Made by a program: the position numbers and the translations under genes. Below are positions 15,870-24,897 of a stretch of DNA of 37,951 nt, piece after piece. The first letter of the stretch is position 1. Each line of letters opens with the position of its first letter. This DNA is from Bacteroidales bacterium (GTDB taxonomy: Bacteria > Bacteroidota > Bacteroidia > Bacteroidales > Muribaculaceae), in contig JAJBVL010000053.1 in NCBI GenBank assembly GCA_020859845.1, positions 1-37,951 of the forward strand, read 5' to 3'. The notes beneath the pieces were generated by a model. It did not search any database. It was not told the DNA's origin and saw only the letters and a list, made by a program, of their open reading frames with translations.

Positions 15870-17163
15870 TGGGGATATATGATGCTATTGCAGTGGCTGA
15901 TTGATGTGATTGTATATGATGGCGCAGGATGACGGCCGTCAATCCTGAATAGATGATTATAAACGCCAGACGATTGGGTAATGGAAGAGTGACCGACTCA
16001 AACATCATGCAAAGTGGCGAGAGAATCAACACTATATAGTATGCGCGGTCGCGTTCATCCTTTTTCTCCACTTTGCGATATCTCCAAAAAGGGAAGGTCA
16101 TAAGCATAATGTAGAGGGTCAGACCCAACACTCCGGTTTCTCCTAGGATTGACGACCAATGGGTGTCCAAGCGGAAATCATATTTTGGTACCTCCTCCAA
16201 GCCCCACACACGATTAATTCCATAGTCGTAGTAAACGTCACTATAGACAAATTTAATAGGAATAGAACCGAATGTTCCCTGCCCAGTGCCTAAGGGAAAG
16301 TGATCCTCTGCTATCTGGAAGGCTGTAAGATATAGGGCAATGCGTGCTATGCCATCATTTGCAGGATTGGAGAGGTCGTAGAGCTCGGCGTAATTGTAGA
16401 GCTTATTTCGTAACGTTGGGATAGAGAAGAGCCCACCTAGGGCTATTATTCCGGATAAGGATACAGTAATCAGCGCTTTTCGTTTGTTTGGGGTCCATGA
16501 GAGATAAAATACAGTCAGGATTAGCATGGCTCCTAATAGGGCTTTAAATTGGATGGTGAGCACTATGGTAAATAGAAAGAACACCCCAAAATAAAGATAC
16601 TTTCGTCTACGATATTTGATATATTGACACAAAGAGAGAAGCAATGCTTGATTGCAGAGAGAGGCTACAAAGCCTATCATAAATAAGTTTGAGCCTATGA
16701 GACCACCCGTGATTGAAGCATCGGTCCCCAAAAGAAAAGTCTCGACATACATTATGGCGGCAATTACAGCCACCGAGCGGATTATCGTGTCGATAAAGTA
16801 GCGAATGTCGTCATCGGTAAAGTCTACATTGTAGCTAATAGCAAAGTGGAGAAAGGGCAGAAAGGTGATAAATGTTGCCAATATCATCAATGCCCAAGAG
16901 GGAGTGTATTGTGATATTACGCTGTTGAGGACTATTATCCCTAAGAAAAGCAGGATAAGGGTGGCATATCTCTTTGGGAGTACGAGCTTTTTGCGCCGAA
17001 AAGCATAGATGCAAAAAATGCCCATGAAGGCAGCGTAAAGCAGATAATCTAATCCCGTGACAGTAAACTGACGATTTAAAATCGTAGAGAAAAGCAGCAG
17101 TACGCTGAAAAAGATATATACGCGAGTTAATTGCCTACGTTTTTGTGTCATAGCGTGGGCCAA
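15811..17163 (-). CDS. O-antigen polymerase/ligase-like membrane protein (Wzy/WaaL type)
   Basis: This 450-residue polytopic membrane protein has roughly 10-12 hydrophobic segments. A large periplasmic loop before the last third contains FPLGTGQGTFGS and LDTHWSSILGETGVLGLTLY, matching the O-antigen ligase/polymerase Wzy_C family. Its place between wzx, glycosyltransferases and rfbC favours repeat-unit polymerase; ligase cannot be excluded. The hydrophilic tail (PNETDTDSDPRRSDTGTTGV) is read out of frame from the start of rfbC, so a stop may have been lost. A second possible start (MTQKRR) lies 12 bases downstream. Confidence 0.85.
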   Translation of the reverse strand: MAHAMTQKRRQLTRVYIFFSVLLLFSTILNRQFTVTGLDYLLYAAFMGIFCIYAFRRKKLVLPKRYATLILLFLGIIVLNSVISQYTPSWALMILATFITFLPFLHFAISYNVDFTDDDIRYFIDTIIRSVAVIAAIMYVETFLLGTDASITGGLIGSNLFMIGFVASLCNQALLLSLCQYIKYRRRKYLYFGVFFLFTIVLTIQFKALLGAMLILTVFYLSWTPNKRKALITVSLSGIIALGGLFSIPTLRNKLYNYAELYDLSNPANDGIARIALYLTAFQIAEDHFPLGTGQGTFGSIPIKFVYSDVYYDYGINRVWGLEEVPKYDFRLDTHWSSILGETGVLGLTLYIMLMTFPFWRYRKVEKKDERDRAYYIVLILSPLCMMFESVTLPLPNRLAFIIIYSGLTAVILRHHIQSHQSATAIASYIPNETDTDSDPRRSDTGTTGV

Positions 17164-17190
17164 TAGTGCAGCTTCTTATGCAAAGGAGGG

Positions 17191-18324
17191 TTATTGGTGG
17201 GCCTTTCGAGAGGATTTCCTAACGCAGTTGTTGACGAAGGCGAGGTATTTGTCTACGACGATGGGCCACGTGAAATGCTCCTTGACGCGGGTGAGGTTTT
17301 TCTCGCCCATCTTCTCCATCTCGTCCTTATGGGAGAGAGAGTAGAGGAGTTGGGCCGACAGTGTGTCGACATCTTCGGGCTCTACCCAAAGGGCATTGTC
17401 GCCAAGACCTTCTCGATTGGCTTGTATATCGCTGGCTATCACTGGCCGCCCATAGCTCATGGCTTCAAGCAGCGATATGGAAAGGCCTTCGATGGTCGAT
17501 GGCAGGCAGAGCGAGTAGCAGTTTTGGAGCAGACACTCCTTGTCGTCGCCATACACGGCTCCGGTGAAAATCACGTTTTCGTTGTCGGCTGCAAGCTCGT
17601 GGAGATGGTTGAAGTAGTTGGGATCTGCCTCATTGTCGCCAGCTATCACCAGCTTGTAATCCTTGATGCCCGACTCGTTGTAAGCTTTTATCAGATAGTC
17701 GGGATTTTTGTCTTGCACCAAGCGTCCCAGATAGAGGAAGTAGCGTTTCGTCTCAAGATGATATTTCTCAAGAATTGGTGTATGAATCTCCTCCTCGATA
17801 AGGTTGACTGCCGTTGGGATATAGACGCAACGCTTGCCGGGGAAGAAGCAGTTGATGATGTTGACCTGCTCCAGAGAGACAGAGGTGCAATGGCGCGCAC
17901 TACATTTCACCACCAATGGCTCTACGATGCGTATGATGGAGCGAGCCAGCATACCCCACTTCGTGCGGCGCGACTCTATGCCGTGGAGCTGGAGGATGGT
18001 GGTCTTGCCTTTCATGCGTGCCCACCAGCCGAAGAGGCCCGAGCCGAAGGCGTTGAAGTGGTATACATCGATGTCGGGGTGCTCGCGGAGCACACGGCGG
18101 ATGGCGCGCAGCCCCAGCAGAGGCTTTGTGATGAGTTTGCTGCGCGGCGACTTTTGGTGGATCACCTGGAAACCATTGACCCATTCCTCTCCGTCGTGGT
18201 CGCTCTCGCAGTACATAATAGGCTCGTGACCACGACGCTTAAGCTCCGTACACAGATGGTACATGTAGGTCTCTATACCACCTATGCGCTTGATATCGCG
18301 GCCGCCTATAAAAGCTATTTTCAT
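17191..18324 (-). CDS. Glycosyltransferase family 4
   Basis: This is a 377-residue GT-B fold enzyme. The acceptor half opens with MKIAFIGGRDIKRIGGIETY (the GG-x-E-T loop). The donor half has YFLYLGRLVQDKNPDYLIKA and the retaining-transferase E-x7-E motif in STIEGLSISLLEAMSYG followed by RPVIASD. Donor and acceptor sugars are unknown; building the repeat unit at the cytoplasmic face is inferred from the locus. The start lies 20 bases after the radical SAM gene stop. The opposite strand holds an equally long open frame that I treat as a shadow. Confidence 0.92.
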   Translation of the reverse strand: MKIAFIGGRDIKRIGGIETYMYHLCTELKRRGHEPIMYCESDHDGEEWVNGFQVIHQKSPRSKLITKPLLGLRAIRRVLREHPDIDVYHFNAFGSGLFGWWARMKGKTTILQLHGIESRRTKWGMLARSIIRIVEPLVVKCSARHCTSVSLEQVNIINCFFPGKRCVYIPTAVNLIEEEIHTPILEKYHLETKRYFLYLGRLVQDKNPDYLIKAYNESGIKDYKLVIAGDNEADPNYFNHLHELAADNENVIFTGAVYGDDKECLLQNCYSLCLPSTIEGLSISLLEAMSYGRPVIASDIQANREGLGDNALWVEPEDVDTLSAQLLYSLSHKDEMEKMGEKNLTRVKEHFTWPIVVDKYLAFVNNCVRKSSRKAHQ

Positions 18325-18343
18325 TAACTAAGGTCTAAGGGTA

Positions 18344-19426
18344 TTATTTGCTGGTATCTTGATGGGGGTTGGGTTGAATGCTGCCTCGCAGGCCTTGTAG
18401 GTCGTTGTTGCCTACGTGGTAGAAGGGGATGCAGGTGGTGTCGACGCGCCCTCCGCGCATCACCTTGAGCTTGTTTTTGATGACCCAGGGAGCCACCTTG
18501 GTGATATACTTCTTCATCACTGGGCTGACGGAGCCTATCATCCAGCAGCTTTTCTTGCAGGTGGCTACCTTCTGTCGCACCTCCTCGGCCTTTGGCCCAT
18601 TCCATATCTCCTCCCAAGTCTGCTCATGGAGATTGCCCATGGTGTCGTACCAGCAGCTCTCTTCCATGCCGTTGCAGGGGAGGATGTTGCCAAAGGGGTC
18701 AAGGAAGAAGTTTTCCGAGCCAGCCTCACAGGGGAGCATACGGCGTCCATCGTTGATATAGTTGATGAGGCCCAAGTTGAAGAAGGCACGAAACCACGAC
18801 TTAGGATGGTTTTCCTTCATCAGTCGCTGGATAAGCTCGTCAAAGTTGGCCGTCACCTCGTCCTTGTTGGTCACCTTGTTGTCGCTCTTGTGGAAGTAGA
18901 ATGAGTTGTGAAACGAGGCGGTGGCAAATTCCATGCCCAGATTCTTGTTGAGCTCGTAGAGGTTGAGCATGTCGGCCGAGTTGTTGTTGCTGACGGTGAT
19001 GCCAAAGCCTATATCCTTGATGCCCATGCGGCGCAGCTCGAGTAGGGTGGAGAGGCCTTTGTCAAAGCCTCCTTGACGGCCACGTAGCTCGTCGTTCTTG
19101 CAGCTGAGGCCTTCGATGCTGATACGATAGCCCACCTGAGGATGGCGCTTGGCCATCTCAATGATGCGGTCGCTATAGAATCCGCTGGTGGAGAATACGA
19201 TGCGCTTGGATTTCTTTTCGAGAATCTGCACTATCTCCTCTATGTCTTCGCGCACGAAAGGCTCACCGCCAGTGATGTTGACTGAGTTCATCATGGGGAG
19301 CTTCTCCAGAAGCTCGGGCTTGAATTCTTGTTGGCGTGTAGTGGGGTTGTCCCAGATGTTGCACATCTTGCAACGCATGGGGCAGCGATATGTCACGATG
19401 ATAGAGCCGTCTACGAGTTTACTCAT
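18344..19426 (-). CDS. Radical SAM/SPASM-domain protein
   Basis: The 360-residue protein has the radical SAM cluster motif C-x3-C-x2-C in TYRCPMRCKMC, the SAM-binding NITGGEPF, and a SPASM-like C-terminus. Auxiliary cluster cysteines there lie in RMLPCEAGSENFFLDPFGNI, LPCNGMEESCW and CKKSCW. Family members modify peptides or sugars by radical chemistry; the substrate cannot be read from sequence. Lying between two glycosyltransferase genes, it may modify a sugar or a lipid- or peptide-linked part of the glycan. No precursor-peptide gene is visible beside it. Confidence 0.88.
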   Translation of the reverse strand: MSKLVDGSIIVTYRCPMRCKMCNIWDNPTTRQQEFKPELLEKLPMMNSVNITGGEPFVREDIEEIVQILEKKSKRIVFSTSGFYSDRIIEMAKRHPQVGYRISIEGLSCKNDELRGRQGGFDKGLSTLLELRRMGIKDIGFGITVSNNNSADMLNLYELNKNLGMEFATASFHNSFYFHKSDNKVTNKDEVTANFDELIQRLMKENHPKSWFRAFFNLGLINYINDGRRMLPCEAGSENFFLDPFGNILPCNGMEESCWYDTMGNLHEQTWEEIWNGPKAEEVRQKVATCKKSCWMIGSVSPVMKKYITKVAPWVIKNKLKVMRGGRVDTTCIPFYHVGNNDLQGLRGSIQPNPHQDTSK

Positions 19427-19462
19427 TTTTTTCTTTGGTCAAAAATCTTGGTTGATAAAGGC

Positions 19463-20422
19463 TTACTGGTAGATTTCGTTGATAAGGCGACGAGCCACGG
19501 TGGCCATGTCGTAGCCTTTGGCCAGGAAGGCCTCTCTGCCAGTAAAGGGGGTGGAGGACGAAAGCACTTTATGGCAGAGCTCTGCCAATTCCTCGGCCGT
19601 GGTGACTTCTGCTCGAGAAGAGGCCACGTAGCAACCGGGGATGTCCGCTATCATCTCGCGCACGTTGCCCACGTCGGTCGACACCACGGGCGTGTTGCAC
19701 GTGACACACTCCTTCACCGAGTTGGGCGAGCCTTCAAAGTCGCTGCTTATCAGGTGGAGGTCGATAGCGTTCATATATTGAGGTATGAGGGGGCGGGGGG
19801 TGTTGCGTAGCTCTATGGCTTCGATGTCGGTGTAGCCATACTTGCTGCGCAGGATATCAAGGGTGGCGTCAAAGCGGTCTTTGCGCTTCTGTTCGCGCAC
19901 ACGCTTGTTGCTGTCCATAAACAGGATGTAGCGCTTCTTGGGGTCGAGACCCAAAGCTCGCTTACATTCTTCTTTGTCCATGGGGCGGAAGAAGTCTTGA
20001 TTGACGCCGTTGGGGAGGTAATGCACCTTGGGATACTTGAGGTAGGCCGAGGGAAGCTTCACTATCATGCGACGCATCAAGCGGTTCATGAGCTTGAAGC
20101 ACTTGTCGCCCCACTCGCGTGTGGGGTCGTTTTGGTAAGAAAGCACCGTCTTCTTAAAGAAGGGCGCCAAGGTCATCGTCAAGATGATGGCGCTGAGGGC
20201 GTGGTGACAGTGGATCACGTCATACTTGCCGCTGATGGCCTTCCACCATAGGCTGGGGACGTAGGTGATATACTTGCGGAAGCCCTTGTTCTGGCCGTTG
20301 CAATAGAACACATCACACTCCACGCCTTGGGCGCGAAGCGACTCCACCTGCTCCTTGACGAAAATCCCAAAGATGGGATACTCGGGGGTGGGATAATTAG
20401 TCGTGACGTGTAATACTCGCAT
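19463..20422 (-). CDS. Glycosyltransferase (GT4-like, GT-B fold)
   Basis: The 319-residue protein starts MRVLHVTTNYPTPEYPIFGI (then FVKEQVESL), typical of GT4 acceptor domains. It has YDVIHCHHALSA and the linker PNGVNQDFFRP. The donor-site motif is LISSDFEGSPNSVKECVTC, holding E-x7-E, followed by NTPVVSTDVGNVREMI. It is shorter than usual GT4 enzymes (about 360-380 residues) but both halves are present. It is the third gene of the operon, 70 bases after the TupA-like gene. Sugar specificity is unknown. Confidence 0.9.
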   Translation of the reverse strand: MRVLHVTTNYPTPEYPIFGIFVKEQVESLRAQGVECDVFYCNGQNKGFRKYITYVPSLWWKAISGKYDVIHCHHALSAIILTMTLAPFFKKTVLSYQNDPTREWGDKCFKLMNRLMRRMIVKLPSAYLKYPKVHYLPNGVNQDFFRPMDKEECKRALGLDPKKRYILFMDSNKRVREQKRKDRFDATLDILRSKYGYTDIEAIELRNTPRPLIPQYMNAIDLHLISSDFEGSPNSVKECVTCNTPVVSTDVGNVREMIADIPGCYVASSRAEVTTAEELAELCHKVLSSSTPFTGREAFLAKGYDMATVARRLINEIYQ

Positions 20423-20492
20423 TAAAAATCAACTCTTCGTATGATGTCTTATAAATTATAACGCGCGAGAAGCGATTCTTATTATACTCAGC

Positions 20493-21386
20493 TCACTTTT
20501 CTCTTTGTGGAAGCCGAATCATTGAGCCCATCTTGAGATCCCACTCTGAGGGGTCGAAGGGTATGATGCCGCTCCAATGGAAGAAGGTGTATTCGCCGAA
20601 GTAAATCTGGCCATTGATGTCGTAGAGGTCGATTCTCACGTGGGGATAGCCCTTGGAGAGGATGGCGGCTATCTCCTTCATCTTCTCAAAGCTTTTGGGC
20701 TTAGGGATGGCAACGGGCGAATTGGGGTGGCCATTGGTGATTGGAAGGTGGCGGAAGTCCATGTCGTAAAAGTCAAATTTGGTCTCCTCGCCCTCCTTCT
20801 GACGGTCCAGAGCCACAAACATCAGCTCGGGTTTGCCGTCAAAGCAGAAGAACTTGTAGTCGCGTAGTTCGCCACTCTCGTCTTCCATATACTTCTCGGC
20901 GATGATGCGCGGCTTCACGTAGGCATAGGGATACTCTTTGTAGGTGTCGGCGTAGTCGGCCTTCAGCGCTCGGCGAAATTTCTTGTTGATTCTCTGTTTG
21001 TCGAGCTTCGTCTTGTCGTGGCATATCACGAAACATCCGCTATTGTGGGTAGCCTTCAATACGAAGTCGTCGGGCAGCGAGTCGTAGTCGATATCTTCAG
21101 GACGGTCCCACACGCCATAGGTGGGTATAATATGCTCCTCGCCAATGAGGGAGGCCACATGAGTTTTGACAGCTTCTTTGTCTACGAGAGTGCCATATTC
21201 GGGGTGACGGTCGTAGAGCTTGAGCCACTGCAGCTTCTCGCAGTAGGTCTGTGGATGGTCTAAATTAAGAGGACGGCCAAAAAAACTGCGATAGAGGCCT
21301 CGCAGGTAGGTCTCGTCGCTGACAAAATGCCTGAAGATGTGTTTCCAGGCGTTTCGCCTCACTTTGTCAAAGAATGATCCTTCCAT
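20493..21386 (-). CDS. TupA-like ATP-grasp protein
   Basis: The 297-residue protein matches the ATP-grasp TupA-like family common in capsule and O-antigen loci. LNLDHPQTYCEKLQWLKLYD and VDKEAVKTHVASLIGEEHII lie at the N-terminus. DDFVLKATHNSGCFVICHDK is the ATP-binding core. IIAEKYMEDESGELRDYKFF leads to the metal-ligand region FDGKPELMF, and VRIDLYDINGQIYFGEYTFF lies near the end. The family is thought to ligate amino acids or similar groups to glycans (TupA was named for teichuronopeptide synthesis); some databases label it glycosyltransferase. Its ATG overlaps the wzx stop (TAATG), so the two are coupled. Confidence 0.88.
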   Translation of the reverse strand: MEGSFFDKVRRNAWKHIFRHFVSDETYLRGLYRSFFGRPLNLDHPQTYCEKLQWLKLYDRHPEYGTLVDKEAVKTHVASLIGEEHIIPTYGVWDRPEDIDYDSLPDDFVLKATHNSGCFVICHDKTKLDKQRINKKFRRALKADYADTYKEYPYAYVKPRIIAEKYMEDESGELRDYKFFCFDGKPELMFVALDRQKEGEETKFDFYDMDFRHLPITNGHPNSPVAIPKPKSFEKMKEIAAILSKGYPHVRIDLYDINGQIYFGEYTFFHWSGIIPFDPSEWDLKMGSMIRLPQREK

Positions 21387-22648
21387 TAGGGTTGATGTGT
21401 GGTTACTGCCTTTTTCTGAAGGCGTCGAGATGCAATAAAGGTTGAGATGCCGATTAGGCCCAGGGAGACGGTGGTGGTAATGGCCACCCCTATATCTTTA
21501 AGATAATACACCATGGGGAATGCCATGGCAAAACCAATGAGGGAACATACGGCTGTGATATTTCGCAGGAGGCGCTCTTGATGCACGATGATAAGATAGT
21601 TTTTACCATACACATCGTTGAGCACGTAGAAGATAACCACCAGACTCTGTATCCTCAGGACGATGACACCTTTCATGAAGGCTTCGCCATAGAGAAGGTC
21701 TATTATCAACGGTGCGAAGATGAAGAGCACTAGCGCGCACAGTATGGCGCCAGCAAGGCTTATCTTCTGGTAGATGTTGTGGCGGTCAATGCGGCGCGAC
21801 AAGAAGGGGAAAAAGGCGCGCGACATCACTCCAAAGAGGGTATTGGATATGTTGACACACTTATGGCCAGCATCGTAAATACCATTGTAGTAAGGACCTC
21901 CCCAAAAGCCCAGGAGCATCACCGAGAAAGCGTTGTAGAAGTTGGGCAGGATGGTGTTGATAAATACGTCGGCGCTGCTCTTGATGGTCGCTCCAATGTC
22001 GGCGAGGGTCACTTTGGTAAGCCTCACCTTGTAGGGGCCAAGAATGATATAGAAAGAGATGGCTCCTGAGACGATAAACCCCAGGGAGAGAAAGAGGGGC
22101 TGGAGGACATAGTCGGTGGGCTGCTTGATAAAGATGAATATCAGAGCTGTAAAGATGGTGCGGGCAAGGACGTTGAGGATGGTCATATACTTCATCTTCT
22201 CAAGGCCTTGAAATAGCCAGTCGCAGGCCAATACCTGCCCGGGAATCATCAGAAAAGTATAGAAGAGTATGAGCCAGTTGGCTCTAAATTTGGGTATGAG
22301 CCATATTAGGATAGCAAGCACCAAGCCGCTGACTATCATCAGCAGAACGCGGCTGATGAAGACCGACGTAAAGATATGGTTGACTTTCTGGGGATTTTCG
22401 CGATTGACGGCGATATCGCGCGTGGCTGTGAGGTTGAAGCCCCACTCCGCCACGGTCTGAAACCATATCATCACAGCTGCTGCAAAAGCTATATCGCCTA
22501 TACCGTCGGTCCCCACAATGCGGGCAACGTAGGGGATTGTAATCAGCGGAAACGCATAGCTCATTATCTGGAGGATGGAAAGCCAAGCAAAATTGCTGGC
22601 CACCGAGCGTGCGTCTTTATTGCTCCTTAGGTTGCGAAGCGACTTCAA
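21386..22648 (-). CDS. wzx: Polysaccharide repeat-unit flippase (Wzx-like)
   Basis: This 420-residue MATE/MOP-type membrane protein has about 12 hydrophobic helices. Family features include SNFAWLSILQIMSYAFPLIT IPYVARIVGTDGIG at the N-terminus and WGFNLTATRDIA after it. Wzx proteins move undecaprenyl-linked repeat units to the periplasmic face, where a Wzy protein polymerises them. It is the first gene of the operon, about 160 bases downstream of the predicted transcription start, and overlaps the TupA-like gene in TAATG. The wzx symbol is given by function and context. Confidence 0.9.
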   Translation of the reverse strand: MKSLRNLRSNKDARSVASNFAWLSILQIMSYAFPLITIPYVARIVGTDGIGDIAFAAAVMIWFQTVAEWGFNLTATRDIAVNRENPQKVNHIFTSVFISRVLLMIVSGLVLAILIWLIPKFRANWLILFYTFLMIPGQVLACDWLFQGLEKMKYMTILNVLARTIFTALIFIFIKQPTDYVLQPLFLSLGFIVSGAISFYIILGPYKVRLTKVTLADIGATIKSSADVFINTILPNFYNAFSVMLLGFWGGPYYNGIYDAGHKCVNISNTLFGVMSRAFFPFLSRRIDRHNIYQKISLAGAILCALVLFIFAPLIIDLLYGEAFMKGVIVLRIQSLVVIFYVLNDVYGKNYLIIVHQERLLRNITAVCSLIGFAMAFPMVYYLKDIGVAITTTVSLGLIGISTFIASRRLQKKAVTTHQP

Positions 22649-22809
22649 TATGGGTAAGCTTGATAGGTAGGGTAGGGATAAGACAATGCGCTTAATCCTG
22701 CATAAGCGGCTAAGAAATTGTGAATTAGCTGGTTATGCGGGGACGCGAAGAGAGCATGACGATGCATGACGCCCAAGCGTCAGCGGCGTTACTCATAGAG
22801 TGGTTCATT
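22649..22809 (-). promoter_or_regulatory. Long 5' leader of the polysaccharide operon
   Basis: The leader holds a 6-bp hairpin TGACGC-TTGG-GCGTCA (22782-22767) and a 24-codon frame from ATG at 22796 to TAA at 22725 that spans the hairpin. No T run follows the hairpin. The layout could allow attenuation or anti-termination, but no known leader family is recognised. Confidence 0.35.
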
Positions 22810-22815
22810 CTTCTG

Positions 22816-22847
22816 CAAAGTTACCACTTTTAGACCGCCTCTACAAA
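22816..22847 (-). promoter_or_regulatory. Promoter of the polysaccharide operon
   Basis: On the minus strand TTTG (22847-22844), a 20-nt spacer and TAACTTTG (22823-22816) match the consensus. Transcription would begin near 22809, giving a leader of about 160 nt before wzx. Confidence 0.7.
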
Positions 22848-22896
22848 TCCTTAACTATCATTTGCTTTTCCCAGAGAGTATCATAGCCTTAGAGGC

Positions 22897-24564
22897 CTAC
22901 CGAGCGCAGATTTTCTCTACCTTATGGGAGCCGTCGCTCATGATGGCGACGCGCAGGCAGGGAGAGCCTGATCGTGGCGCGGGAAGCTCCACGCCGTTGA
23001 GGTCGTACCACTTGACGCTGACTTCGCGGCTGTCGGCCTTGATAGCCTCAATGGCCGCGTCATCCTGAAGCAAGGTGCGGGCGCTCTCCAGCTCATGGTC
23101 GGCTATCAAGGGGTCGTTGAGCACGAGCGTTGCCTCCACTCTTGCGTTGGATAATGATTCTGGAAGTTTTAATCCTCGGTATAAATAGATATCGGAAATC
23201 ATCTCATCCTTGTTAGGAGTATAAGTGAAGAAAGTATTATTGTCTAGGAGATTGGTATATTTCAGAGAGACCTCGTCATATACCTCGTCATCGAGATAGA
23301 CACGCAGCGATAAGGAATGAACGGGGAGCACAGCACCGCTCTCATTAATCGGATAGCAGGACAGGTAGAATGATATGGTTCCTTTGGCGGTCAGTGTCTT
23401 TATTGTTGAGGGTGCTTTCAAAGCTGACGCAAAATCCACGTCGGTCTGTGGTTTGAGTGCTACTTCTTTCAGCCATTGATATTTTTCCCCTGTGGCCCCT
23501 AACGCCCATGTGAATTGATGATCAGGTTCATAACTCGAGGCCCGGCTACTAAATCCATTCAGTCCTGTAACCAACAGTTGATCAAAACAAATGGTGCCGT
23601 CAGGAAAAATAGGGGTCAAGTTGATCGATTGAGGAAAAACGGGATCCTCCATATAGGTAATAAATTGTGATGACGCGTACATGAAATCCATATATCCCTC
23701 CCCTAATTGCTGGGGGTCAGACCAAGTGAAATATTGTCCTTGCCGTTTCCCTCTCAAAAACCATTCTTTGCTTTCGGGATATATGCTACTGTATGTGCCT
23801 ATTATTGAAATGTATAGAGAGTCTGATTTTTGGGCAACTCTTCTTGCCGTGAAGAAATCAGAATGAGAATTGTCTTTATAGGCCCAATATTCCCAGTTCA
23901 AGTCGGAGGGAAGTTCGGCTACTGAGAGGTCAAATGGAATATACTCCAAGCATGAGTCAAACCATCCACTATTATTCATTGGATGGTCAGAGACCTTGCA
24001 AAATACATACTCAGGGTCGGTATACACAGGAAGCGTTGGTATCGTAGTGTAGGGGTTAACTGCATAGAACGCTGTGTCCATGTCTATAATTAGACGTACC
24101 TTTGAAGAGGCATACCTCACTATACCATTATCATCCATTGTAAAGGTCACTGTCTTAGGCTCTTGTTCCAAGGTGAAGCTGTTGTCCATATATAGGGTAT
24201 AGGAGGAAGGCTCAAAGTACCCTAAGCGTTTCACGAAGCCTACATATACGCCATCGTTAATCTCCTGTGGCACTTGAATTTCTATTTCTCCGCTTTCAGG
24301 GAAATAAACTCCTTCCACATAACCTGGGAATTGATACCCATATAGCGCGGTGGTTGAAAAAAAAACACTTTGTTATTTCCCCCCCCAAATAATATGAGCT
24401 GAATGACCAATAGTATCAGCAGCGGCTCGGTCGACATAGGCGTAGTGGAGCCCTTTGAGCAGATAATAGCGGAGCTCTCCTTCTGGGCGTTGTTCTAGAG
24501 CCAGCATGAAGAAATTCACACAGACTAAAAAGAGGATTATGACACGAGTTCTCCTAAGTGACAT
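22897..24564 (-). pseudogene. Secreted protein gene split by an in-frame TAA
   Basis: Two open segments lie in the same frame. The first (24564-24376) has a signal-like start (MSLRRTRVIILFLVCVNFFM). TAA at 24375-24373 is codon 64. The second runs to 22897 and is beta-strand-rich (GEIEIQVPQEINDGVYVGFV, SLSLRVYLDDEVYDEVSLKY). Its end resembles a T9SS sorting tail (VKWYDLNGVELPAPRSGSPC and a final basic segment). The stop lies between a G8 run (24386-24379) and a T9 run (24365-24357) on the coding strand. One substitution, or paired slips in the two runs, would restore about 555 residues. The only alternative start for the second part is GTG at 24318. No functional family is recognised. Confidence 0.6.
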
Positions 24565-24586
24565 AGTGATTATTAAGATTTAATTA

Positions 24587-24792
24587 TTATAATTGGGAAT
24601 CGGGAGGCGTGAGCACTATAAACTGGGTGGTATAGTCATTGGCCAATACTCGATATCTGGCTATAGCATCATCAATACCATCTTAAAGTCAGCCACCCTC
24701 CAAGCATTGTCACTGTACGCCACTCGAAGAGGCGCTGTTGGCGTCTCTTTCCGATGAGAATGCTCCAAATGGATTTCAAGGATTTTAGCCAT
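24587..24792 (-). pseudogene. Small gene with an apparent 1-nt frameshift
   Basis: From ATG 24792, frame 1 reads MAKILEIHLEHSHRKETPTA, then PLRVAYSDNAWRVADFK, and reaches TAG at 24663-24661. Moving by one base after the ADFK codons, the sequence continues DGIDDAIARYRVLANDYTTQ then FIVLTPPDSQL to TAA at 24589-24587. TTTAAG would need one extra A to join the parts into about 68-70 residues. Both halves look protein-like, so a broken small gene is likelier than chance. It lies 20 bases after a predicted start site and 23 bases before the next gene. No family is recognised. Confidence 0.45.
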
Positions 24793-24818
24793 GATTAGAG
24801 GATTAAAATTTGAATTGA

Positions 24819-24852
24819 CAAATATAAGAAAAATAATTCAAATTAATCCAAA
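24819..24852 (-). promoter_or_regulatory. Promoter of the broken small/secreted gene pair
   Basis: TATATTTG (24826-24819) on the minus strand fits the -7 consensus. A TTTTG lies about 22 bases upstream (24853-24849), a slightly long spacing. The predicted start is near 24812. Confidence 0.5.
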
Positions 24853-24897
24853 ATTATGGCTTCTAAATCCTAAATTGGCTAATTTTACCTTTTGCCC

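Noticed and set aside
17194-18327. 377-codon plus-strand open frame
   Set aside because: It lies exactly antisense to a clear GT4 glycosyltransferase and has no recognisable motif; a shadow frame caused by codon bias.
18344-19426. Peptide-modification (RiPP) gene cluster
   Set aside because: The SPASM protein has no precursor-peptide candidate or exporter nearby; all neighbours are glycan genes.
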